Part shown: positions 54,072 through 61,550 of the stretch, one piece after another
Layout of the letters: each line of letters starts with the position of its first letter
How positions within the stretch are numbered: the stretch's first letter is position 1
NCBI RefSeq assembly: GCF_000021685.1
Contig: NC_011961.1
Coordinates: 434,001-498,000 of the forward strand
Source: Thermomicrobium roseum DSM 5159
GTDB taxonomy: Bacteria > Chloroflexota > Chloroflexia > Thermomicrobiales > Thermomicrobiaceae
DNA length: 64,000 bases
Direction: 5' to 3'
Translations under genes and position numbers: made by a program
Notes under the pieces: generated by a model
The model's input: only the letters and a program-made list of their open reading frames with translations
Database searches by the model: none
Told to the model about the DNA's origin: nothing

Positions 54072-55270
54072 GACAGCCCTCCCGTTGGGGCGAAGCGGCG
54101 CTCGTAGAGGTTGAGGTCAAGGCCGCAGGCCAGTGTGGTGCGCTCCCCGGTCAGTGTGAGGCGGAAGAGGCACGCGGCGGCCTGCAGACTCCTCTCGTCG
54201 TAGGCCAGGAGCAGCACGCTGTCGGTTGCGGGGTCGGCGCCGGCGAGCTGTTCGCCGGCAAGCCCCTCGAGGGAGAGGCGGGTCGTGAGGGTGCGCTCGG
54301 CCAGGTCGGCGATGGCCAGCGCATCGGTGTGCGTCAGTAGGGCTAGCCGGTCGGGACCGAGCCAGGCGACTTGCCAGGTCAGGATCGCCGCGCTGAGCGG
54401 TGGGCGCTGTTCGATCAGCTGGAGGGTCGCGGCGTCGAAGCGGAAGAGCTCCAGCCGTTCCGTCACGACGTCCAGCGTGCAACCGCTGAGTCGCACTCCA
54501 GCCACCGATGGGACACGCCCGCCGGGGCCGTCAGGGAACGGTGCAAATCCGGGGTCGGTCGAGCGGAGTTCGCGCTTCTGCAGGAGCGTGCCGCTGGCTG
54601 GGTCGAGCTGGTAGACCGACCCGACGGTGTCCAAGCGTGAGACCGCGTTGTCGCGAGCGACCACGAAGAGATGCTCGCTGCCGGCGACGAGGTAGGTGTA
54701 CTGGGCGCCGGGTACGGGGAAGGCCCAGCTCGCCCAGGTGCCCCGCTCCAGGTCCAAAGTCGTGACCCAGAGGATCCAGGGGTAAGCAGGGGGTGTACCC
54801 ATCGAGACGAGACTGACGGCGGCGTAGCGGGAATCCGCCGAGACTTGTGCGACGACCGGACGGGGCCATGCCTCGCGCAAGGCTGGCAGCGACTGGGCCG
54901 GCGGCATGGAAGGGCCGAGCGCGACGGTGTGTTCGACGGTCCAACCGGGGAAGCGATAAACGGTCGCTTCCTCCTCGGTCAGGGCCAGCACTCGCTCGCC
55001 AGTGGGACTCGCCGCCAGGACGGCTGCGCCGCCAGGATGGTCGGCGATCACCTCGCCGGAGCGGGCATCGAGCGCGACGAGGTGGGTGCTCGTTTGCGCG
55101 ATCACCGTCGGGCGAAGCGGCTCCGGCTGGGTCACTAGCCAGGCAGTCAGGCGCGGCTGCTGAGAAGCGAGGAGCGCGGAGAGCGCGACCAGGAGCGCGC
55201 TCGCCAGCAGCCAGGCGGGTGGCCAGGGGATCGGTCGTCTCATCGTCCGGCTCGTGCCGCGGGCCAGCAT
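54068..55270 (-). CDS. Heavy-chain-like beta-propeller protein B
   Basis: A 400-residue protein with an N-terminal helix (WLLASALLVALSALLAS) and a propeller. Features are LVALDARSGEVIADHPG, ILWVTTLDLERGTWASWAF, the Cys pair in AACLFRL and LACGL, and the ending LYERRFAPTGGLS. The second ATG (55270) is chosen because GGAGG lies 6 nt before it, while it directly abuts the first ATG. It has an ECF-like promoter 40 bp upstream. Heavy chains of methylamine dehydrogenase are seven-bladed propellers of similar size; fold is inferred from repeats, not from a clear sequence match. Confidence 0.75.
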   Translation of the reverse strand: MLARGTSRTMRRPIPWPPAWLLASALLVALSALLASQQPRLTAWLVTQPEPLRPTVIAQTSTHLVALDARSGEVIADHPGGAAVLAASPTGERVLALTEEEATVYRFPGWTVEHTVALGPSMPPAQSLPALREAWPRPVVAQVSADSRYAAVSLVSMGTPPAYPWILWVTTLDLERGTWASWAFPVPGAQYTYLVAGSEHLFVVARDNAVSRLDTVGSVYQLDPASGTLLQKRELRSTDPGFAPFPDGPGGRVPSVAGVRLSGCTLDVVTERLELFRFDAATLQLIEQRPPLSAAILTWQVAWLGPDRLALLTHTDALAIADLAERTLTTRLSLEGLAGEQLAGADPATDSVLLLAYDERSLQAAACLFRLTLTGERTTLACGLDLNLYERRFAPTGGLS

Positions 55271-55310
55271 CGGCATCCTCCTTGCGTCGAGTGAGCGTCT
55301 ACGCGCATCT

Positions 55311-55347
55311 CACGCTTTTAGACGGGTGAGGAGCCGTCGCGCAGACA
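55311..55347 (-). promoter_or_regulatory. ECF-type promoter before propeller B
   Basis: Coding-strand TGTCTGC, 15 bp, CCGTCTAAAAGCGTG, 41 bp upstream of the ATG. Matches the other four cluster promoters. Confidence 0.7.
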
Positions 55348-55480
55348 GTTTCAGGGGCGAGGCGCGCTGCACTGCAGGCCGCGAGCGGTCGACGCGGTCG
55401 TCGTCGACTCGGCGCGGGACGAGGCCGACGCGTTCTCTCTCGAGAGGCCGGGAGGGGACGCGAGAGCGAAGACCGGCCAG

Positions 55481-56540
55481 TTACTGCTCAGCCGAGGTTG
55501 GCGGCTCGTCTTCGCCCCGTAGCCGGCGTTGCACGCGAGCCAGCTCACTGATCAAGGCGGGGCGCAGTCAGCGGAGGACCGATCGTGGGGCGACGCTGGC
55601 ACCGTACAAGAGGAGCAGAGACATGATGCCGAAGATCGGCAGATGACTGAGGAGGTCGATCGGCGGCAGGAGCGGGACGGTCAGGTTGAAGGGGACCCAC
55701 ATCGCGAGGATGACGACGCGCGTCAACACTCCTGTAAGGAGGAGAATGCCGATCGTCGCCACGACGATGCCAGCGATATCCCCGAACAGCCGGTCGGAGA
55801 ACCAGGTCCAGCCGAACAGCGTCCCCACGACGTTGAAGTACGGGTACGCTCTGAGGAATGTATCGCCGAGTTCCGGGTTGAGGAGCTTCTCCGAGAAGGC
55901 GACGACGAGGAGCGACAGCCCTACCTTCACCCGCAACGCGCTGATGGCATGCCCCTCTTCGCGAGCCAGCGGCAGCAGGCGCTGCGCCGCAGCGACTGGC
56001 AGTACCGTCTGTCCCACGGCCGCCAGCGTGACGGCGATCCCGAAATACGGGAGCTGCTCGAGGACTGCTACTGGAGGGAAGAGGAGACACGCGGCGAGGT
56101 AGACGAGAGCCAGGAGAGCCGCACCCGCTCGGTCGAACCGGCCCGTCATGAAGGTGAAGCTGACCACGAGCACTCCCGCGAGCAGGTCCCAGCCGAGCGG
56201 AGAGGCGGGCCACGGTAACGGCGGGGCGAGGAGCTGGCGTCGAGAGGCGAACCAGATCAGGCTGATCCCGGCATGTAAGGCCAGGACGCGCGCCGCGCAG
56301 GGTTCCAGATGAGCCAGAAGGGGAGGGTTCGGCCAGTGAACGCTGCCGACGAGGCGTTAGAGCACGCGAAGGAGCAGCCAGAGGGTCAGGGAGAGCACGG
56401 TGACGCCGCGGGTGGGCCACCGCCAGCGCAGATCCCATTCCGGTACACGGGTATGCAGCAGCTCCGGCATGAACCAACGCACGTGCCTGGCAACGGTCAT
56501 CGGCCAGAGCGCGATGATGCCGGCCGAGATCGGCAGTGAC
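55481..56540 (-). pseudogene. DoxX-like membrane protein, copy 2, with two in-frame nonsense codons
   Basis: One continuous frame aligns along its length with the intact DoxX-like copy at 42.7-43.8 kb: HVRWFMPE, then HWPNPPLLAHLEPC, LHAGISLIWFA, AFSEKLLNPELG and GVLTRVVILAMWVPFNLT. It is broken by TAA at 56357-56359 (Gln in copy 1) and TGA at 55568-55570 (Trp in copy 1), and continues in the same frame to TAA at 55481. Both are single-base changes. An ATG at 56500 exists but the signal peptide has no good start. A restart product from the middle is possible but this is most simply a recent pseudogene. Confidence 0.8.
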
Positions 56541-56815
56541 CAGTGCGAGGGTCATCTCCGCTGGTCGGCCGATCCTGCTGGGTTCGAGCGTTCGCTGCCT
56601 GGTGGCCTCTCCGTAACGAGCGGGCCCATCGTCAACGCTAGCTCAGCTGTTCTCCTTGCCGGGTTCTGCTGATCAGGCAGCGTGCGCGGCGAGGATGGCG
56701 TCGGAAACAGTACCGCAGACGGTCTCGCATGCGCCGGTGTAGTCCTGTCCGGCGCTCGTGGCATGGATGCTGTCAGACCCCTTCGCGCTGTGGTGCCAGT
56801 AAGGGAGGTACCGGC

Positions 56816-57215
56816 TCCGTCAAGGGATGTCCGCATTCGTCTCGTAGTGCTCGCTGGACGAGGGTGCTCAGAGGGTGCCCGGGGCTCGCTCATGAGGTTG
56901 CCGGGACGACCTCCGAGCTCGATCCGAGTACGGGCTCTGGCGTCTGTCGGAATCGAGATCGATGACGTCGGAGTCCTCCATTTTAACGACCGCGAAGAGT
57001 CACCGACGCGCACCCAACTGGAAGCGGTCCAGCGCGAGCGCGCTCGAGCGCGTGCGCTTCCGGACAGGCTGGTCCGGCTCGTCGCCGAGGCACCAGCAGC
57101 GGTGGCGAGAGGGTTCCTGAGTACACCGGTCTCGGATCTGGTACGAGAGGAATCCGAGCAGGGCGGAATGGCAGGCGACCATCGCCGTGAGAGTCGTGCC
57201 TGCCTGCAGGATGCT
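56816..57215 (+). pseudogene. Decayed duplicate of the 5' end of citrate synthase
   Basis: The stretch aligns with the start of the intact gltA at 59435, including about 60 bp of its leader (TCAAGGGATGTCCGCATTCG against TCAAGGAACGTCCAGATTCG). Conceptual residues VGIEIDD, PTRTQLEAVQ, RALPDRLVRLVAEAP and GMAGDHR match VGIDIDE, PTRTQLEALQ, RALPEGVVRLLADAP and RQAAIAK of gltA. The ATG has become AGA and frames are disrupted. It ends about 110 codons into the gene. Its place between two modules implies that a duplicated segment carried the neighbouring gltA start with it. Confidence 0.75.
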
Positions 57216-57531
57216 CGGCTGGGGGCGAGCGACGGCCCCTCACCAGCGCGCCGCAGCTAGCCAAAGCGCGAGGATGCTTCCGTCAGCCTCGGCAGGTTCC
57301 ATTCTTGGCGGAGCGACGGTGATGGCGGTCGACGTCAGTGATGGCGCTCGCTCCGTACGTCTGGTCACTCCTCCAGACAGGCCTCGTCGCTCGGTGCAGG
57401 CAGGTCGCGAGCGCAGGGGAGGACGGACGCTCGTTTCGGCTGGGCGCACGAAGGACGCTCGTCGCTGCTCGTCGGCCGGAAAGCGGGTCGGCGGGCCGGA
57501 ACCCGGCTGGCAGCGGACGGGAGAGGTGTCC
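57216..57531. other. Intergenic stretch after the gltA remnant
   Basis: About 315 bp between the gltA fragment and light-chain-like gene A. No gene recognised; probably further eroded duplicated sequence. Confidence 0.4.
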
Positions 57532-57948
57532 TCAGCAGGTCGCCCAGATCTGTGTCCGGGTACAGACGACGCAAGTTCCGGTGGAACACCAGGACGGTTG
57601 CGCATTGCCGCGGCGACAATTGCACGACACGGGGCAACCGCCGAACGGGCTGGGACAGGTGCTTTCACCAGGGCGGAGTGGCCGGCAACAGTCGCGATAC
57701 CTTATCAACCAGTACCGTCCCTGCGTATCGCGGCAGCAGACGTACCAGGCGCCTCCGGCTGTGCTCCCACTAGGACAGGTCGAATCGCTGCCACCGCGGC
57801 AGGTGCAGCGGCATCCCCAGTGTCCACAGAACAGCCAATCCAGGCACGATCGCGCGAGACGTGGCTCAGCATCGACGAGCAGTGTACCGATGCCAGCGAG
57901 GGCGGCAGCGATGCGTCGGAGCCAGGAGCGGCGCGTAACGGGAATCAC
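57532..57948 (-). CDS. Methylamine dehydrogenase light-chain-like Cys-rich protein A
   Basis: A 138-residue exported protein with a strong Tat leader (TRRSWLRR). Mature elements are CLDWLFC, CRCTCRGG, GAWYVCC, IRYRDCC, PSWC and VVCTR. Trp68 and Trp120 sit at the TTQ positions, and Asp86 and Thr130 correspond to MADH Asp76 and Thr122; MADH Asp32 is Thr49. GTG at 57948 overlaps the propeller A stop by 4 bp and follows GGAGG. It ends in Cys, as do copies B, C, D and E. Confidence 0.8.
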   Translation of the reverse strand: MIPVTRRSWLRRIAAALAGIGTLLVDAEPRLARSCLDWLFCGHWGCRCTCRGGSDSTCPSGSTAGGAWYVCCRDTQGRYWLIRYRDCCRPLRPGESTCPSPFGGCPVSCNCRRGNAQPSWCSTGTCVVCTRTQIWATC

Positions 57949-59156
57949 GGGAGACCTCCGACAGCATAGCGTGGCTCATACGGGTTCGTATCGAGACCAC
58001 AGCGAAGCGTGTGGCGGTCGCCGCTCGACTCGATACGCTCGAGGCACGCTCCCCGGTCTTGCCAGGTCATCACCAGGGCAGCGTTGTCTTCAGGATCGAA
58101 GGCGACCAGTTCGTCGGCCTCGACCGGCTGGCGTGCGACGACTGCGTGCCGGTTCCGATCGACGACGAGGAGTTCATCGGTGTGGGTGAGCGCGACGACG
58201 CGGTTCGGGAGGATGAGGGTCTCGCGCGCGAGGATGTTCTCGCTGAGCGGTCGATGGTGCTCGACGAGACGGAGGGTCACTGGGTCGAGGACGAAAACCT
58301 CCAGCTGTTCGGTCACGACGACGAGACGCGCATCGCTGATGCGTGCTCCGGCGATCCCGGGCGCACGGGCAGCCTCGGTGCCGGCGATCAGGGCGGCGCC
58401 GGGAATCTCCGGGACGAGCGTCGCGCGGGCTCGCAGTGCCCCCGAAGCCGGGTCGAGGTGATAAACGGTGCCGATGTGCCCTCCTCGCGACAGCTGATTA
58501 TCGTGGCTCAGCACCAGGAGACTTTCTGAGGTCGCGAGGAGCGTAAGATTCTGCGCGCCTGGAACAGGGAAGGCCCAGTCCGACCATCTCCCGGTCTTCA
58601 GGTCGAGGCCAGCTACCCAGATGACCCAGGGGAGCGTGTCGAAGAAGCGTGCGTCCGGCTTGGTCCCGTAGGAGGTGAAACCGAGTACCGCGAAGCGACC
58701 GTCGGGAGCGACTGCGGCCTGGAAAAGACGCGGTGGTTCCGCACCGAAGTCGGGGAACTGGCGAGCGAGCGCGGCGACCGGCGTGATCTCGGTCGTGAGC
58801 GGTATGCGGAACCGTTCCTCCCAATCGGGCAGGCGATAGACGTGGATGGCCTCACCGATTTGGGCCAGAACGGTGCGCGTGTCAGCGCTGACCGCGATGA
58901 CAGCAGCCGCTCCCGGCCGCTGGGTGAGGACCTGGCCGCTCCGCGGATCGAGCGCGAGGAGCTCAGAACCGGTTTGGGCGATGATGGTCGTCTTGACTCC
59001 CTGCGAGAGGTCGGCCGATCCAGCGGAGAAGCGCGGCAAGGCGGCGAAGAGGAGTCCTGCCGCCAGCGTGACGACGACCACGAGGAGCGCAGCTGTCGGA
59101 ACGAGCCCGAGCGGGCGGGTGGATCGATCGGCTGAGGTTCGAACAGCATCGAGCAT
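57945..59156 (-). CDS. Heavy-chain-like beta-propeller protein A
   Basis: A 403-residue protein with an N-terminal helix (TAALLVVVVTLAAGLLFAAL) and a propeller with LLALDPRSGQVLTQRPG, VWVAGLDLKTGRWSDWAF (compare B and D), TEQLEVFVLDPVTLRLVEHH and the Cys pair in GACLERI and LRCGL. ATG at 59156 follows AGGAGAGGAA. It is the first gene of the A unit, transcribed divergently from gltA. Confidence 0.75.
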   Translation of the reverse strand: MLDAVRTSADRSTRPLGLVPTAALLVVVVTLAAGLLFAALPRFSAGSADLSQGVKTTIIAQTGSELLALDPRSGQVLTQRPGAAAVIAVSADTRTVLAQIGEAIHVYRLPDWEERFRIPLTTEITPVAALARQFPDFGAEPPRLFQAAVAPDGRFAVLGFTSYGTKPDARFFDTLPWVIWVAGLDLKTGRWSDWAFPVPGAQNLTLLATSESLLVLSHDNQLSRGGHIGTVYHLDPASGALRARATLVPEIPGAALIAGTEAARAPGIAGARISDARLVVVTEQLEVFVLDPVTLRLVEHHRPLSENILARETLILPNRVVALTHTDELLVVDRNRHAVVARQPVEADELVAFDPEDNAALVMTWQDRGACLERIESSGDRHTLRCGLDTNPYEPRYAVGGLP

Positions 59157-59198
59157 CGGACGTTCCTCTCCTGACGGGAAACGCTGTTCGTCGTTCCA

Positions 59199-59235
59199 CA
59201 CTCTTTAAGACGGCTGACCGGTGGATCTGCAGACA
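59199..59235 (-). promoter_or_regulatory. ECF-type promoter before propeller A
   Basis: Coding-strand TGTCTGC, 15 bp, CCGTCTTAAAGAGTG, 43 bp upstream of the ATG, within the 278-bp divergent region shared with gltA. Confidence 0.7.
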
Positions 59236-59434
59236 ACCGAGCCGACGAGGCGAGACGACCGCAGTCGGTAGAGCGATAGCCAGGTCGACCGCGCAGGGTC
59301 AGCGGCGGTCTGGCGACGAGCGGCGAACGGAGCTTCACAGGCTGTTCATGATGCGGTACAAGTGTGGTGGGCGTTCCAGCCTTGTCAAGGAACGTCCAGA
59401 TTCGTCGAGTTGTGTGCGTTCGAGGAGGGTGATC

Positions 59435-60547
59435 ATGGTGGCCCGAGGACTGGAAGGCGTCGTCGCCGGGACAACGCGACTGAGCTCGATCATCGACGGG
59501 ACACTGGCGTATGTCGGGATCGACATCGACGAACTCGCGGCGAACGCCTCGTACGAAGAAGTGGTCTACCTTCTCTATCACGGGGAGTTGCCGACACGTA
59601 CCCAACTGGAAGCGCTCCAGGGTGAACTGGCTCGCCAGCGCGCGCTTCCCGAGGGTGTCGTCCGGCTCCTCGCGGACGCACCACGAGTGGTGCCGATGGA
59701 TCTCTTGCGGACCGCGGTCTCGGCGCTGGCGTGGTATGAGGTGGATCCGAACACCGTGGAACGGCAGGCGGCCATCGCCAAGGGGTTGCGCCTCGTCGCC
59801 CAGGTGCCGACCATCGTGGCGACCATCGGTCGGCTGCGCCGGGGCCTGGCTCCGGTGGCACCGCCAGCTGACGAGCCAAGCACGGCACGCGCCTTCTTGC
59901 GCACGCTGCACGATCGTGAGCCGAGCGAACTCGAAGTCGAGGCGATGAACAAGATCCTGGTGCTCCATGCCGATCACGAGTTCAATGCCTCGACCTTCGC
60001 GGCGCGGGTCGTGGCCGCGACACTGGCTGACATGCATGCCGCAGTCACGGCAGCGACCGCGGCACTCAAGGGGCCGCTGCATGGCGGGGCGAACGCTGCC
60101 GTCATGCAGATGCTGGAGGAAATCGGCACGCTCGATCGCGTCGAACCGTACATCACCGAAAAGCTCGCCCGTAAGGAGCGGGTGATGGGCTTCGGTCATC
60201 GCGTGTACAAGGGAGAAGACCCGCGTGCCAAGTGGCTCCGCGACCTCTCGCGCCGACTCGGGGAAGCACGCGGCGATCTCCGCTGGTACGAGCTCTCGGT
60301 GGCGATCGCCGAGGTGATGCAGCGAGAAAAGGGACTCTTTCCTAATGTCGACTTCTACGCGGCCTCGGTCTATCACTATTTGGGGATCGAGAAGGAGCTC
60401 ATGACACCAGTTTTCGCGGCGAGCCGCATTGCGGGCTGGACGGCGCATGTCCTGGAGCAACAGGCCGACAATCGCTTGATCCGGCCGCGCGCCGAGTACG
60501 TCGGGCCGACGAACCGGCACTACGTGCCGCTGGAGCAGCGGGGCTGA
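59435..60547 (+). CDS. gltA: Citrate synthase
   Basis: A 370-residue citrate synthase of the short (type I-like, archaeal/Gram-positive) kind, condensing acetyl-CoA and oxaloacetate at the entry to the TCA cycle. Catalytic regions are visible: the first His region LKGPLHGGANAAV, the second His in GFGHRVYKGEDPRAK, and the Asp in FPNVDFYAASVY. ATG at 59435 follows GAGGAGGGTGATC. A 2-methylcitrate synthase role cannot be excluded. A broken copy of its 5' end lies 2.6 kb upstream. Confidence 0.93.
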   Translation: MVARGLEGVVAGTTRLSSIIDGTLAYVGIDIDELAANASYEEVVYLLYHGELPTRTQLEALQGELARQRALPEGVVRLLADAPRVVPMDLLRTAVSALAWYEVDPNTVERQAAIAKGLRLVAQVPTIVATIGRLRRGLAPVAPPADEPSTARAFLRTLHDREPSELEVEAMNKILVLHADHEFNASTFAARVVAATLADMHAAVTAATAALKGPLHGGANAAVMQMLEEIGTLDRVEPYITEKLARKERVMGFGHRVYKGEDPRAKWLRDLSRRLGEARGDLRWYELSVAIAEVMQREKGLFPNVDFYAASVYHYLGIEKELMTPVFAASRIAGWTAHVLEQQADNRLIRPRAEYVGPTNRHYVPLEQRG

Positions 60548-60615
60548 GACGCATCAGTTCCGAGGACGAACGGCGGGTCAGGCGAGGCGATCCGGCTCTC
60601 GGGTATCCTTGACCC

Positions 60616-61524
60616 ATGGAGCGCTGGAGGCGACCACCTGATCCGGAATTGACCGAGTTTCCCCCGGCCGATTGGTGGGGCCGCTACGGCGCACGCGCGA
60701 CCGGCGACCTCTCGCTGGTCGATCTCGTGCGCCTGGGCAGCTTGGATGCCGCCACTGCCGCGTTCCTCTGGATCGCGCTCGAGCAGCGGGCGTCCGTCAT
60801 CGTCGCAGCCCGCGAGCATGGGGCGGGGAAGACGACGCTGCTCACCGCGCTGGCTGACCTTCTTCCGGAGGGGACGACGTGCTACTACCTGCGCGGCTGG
60901 TACGAGCGGTTCGCCTTTGCCAGCGAGCTCGATCCTGAGAAAACCTATCTCCTCGTCAACGAGATCAGCGATCACTTGCCGATCTATCTGTGGGGGAAAG
61001 GGGTTCGACGTCTCTTCGCCCTCCTGGCTGGAGGCTGGCGGCTCGGGGCGACCGTGCACGCCCAGGGCGCTGACGAGGTACTCGCGTTGCTGAACAGCTT
61101 CCCGCTCGAGGTACCGGTCGAGCACTTGGTCGCGCTCGACTTGGTGGTGACGCTCGGTATGGGGGTGACGAGCGAGGGGCTGCTGCGACGCGTGGTCCGT
61201 GTGGAGGCGATACGCGCGCCGGAAAACCGCTCAACGATCCAGTTGCTCGCGCTGCGCGAGACACTGCGCTCACCGCTCGCGGTGTATCCCTCTGTTTTCT
61301 TGGAGACCTTGCACGACCGCTTCGGTATGCGGGTCGAGGTAGCCAGCCGCGAGCTCGCGCGACGGCAGCGGAGGATCGCGCGTTGGGTTGCGGAGGGACT
61401 CCGTGGGCGCGATGCCTTCCGGAACGTGCTCGCTGCAGAGCGCCGGCATTCGACAGAAGGAGTTGACGGGTTGCCGGCTCGGAGTAGTATTGAGGAAGCA
61501 CTCCACCACGACGAGGTCGACTAA
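60616..61524 (+). CDS. Type II/IV secretion ATPase-like (CpaF/VirB11-like) protein
   Basis: A 302-residue protein with a P-loop near residue 66 (REHGAGKTTLL) followed by YLLVNEISDHLP and LLAGGWRLGATVHAQGADEVL, which correspond to the Walker B/Asp-box and His-box regions of secretion ATPases. It lacks the N-terminal domain of CpaF and the first Gly of the P-loop is replaced. No pilus or secretion genes adjoin it. It heads a run with the AAA ATPase (26 bp) and the large coiled protein (25 bp), so a role with those is more likely than secretion. ATG at 60616 has no clear ribosome site. Confidence 0.65.
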   Translation: MERWRRPPDPELTEFPPADWWGRYGARATGDLSLVDLVRLGSLDAATAAFLWIALEQRASVIVAAREHGAGKTTLLTALADLLPEGTTCYYLRGWYERFAFASELDPEKTYLLVNEISDHLPIYLWGKGVRRLFALLAGGWRLGATVHAQGADEVLALLNSFPLEVPVEHLVALDLVVTLGMGVTSEGLLRRVVRVEAIRAPENRSTIQLLALRETLRSPLAVYPSVFLETLHDRFGMRVEVASRELARRQRRIARWVAEGLRGRDAFRNVLAAERRHSTEGVDGLPARSSIEEALHHDEVD

Positions 61525-61550
61525 CTGGGAACGACGATCGAGGAGCCAAC

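Noticed and set aside
55568..55570. TGA in the DoxX-like copy 2 as a second selenocysteine codon
   Set aside because: The intact copy has Trp, not Cys, here, and the same gene also has a TAA, so decay explains it better.
58613..60520. A long minus-strand frame antisense to gltA and running into propeller A
   Set aside because: It is the complement of citrate synthase plus an off-frame reading of the propeller gene; its product has odd composition and no recognisable motif.
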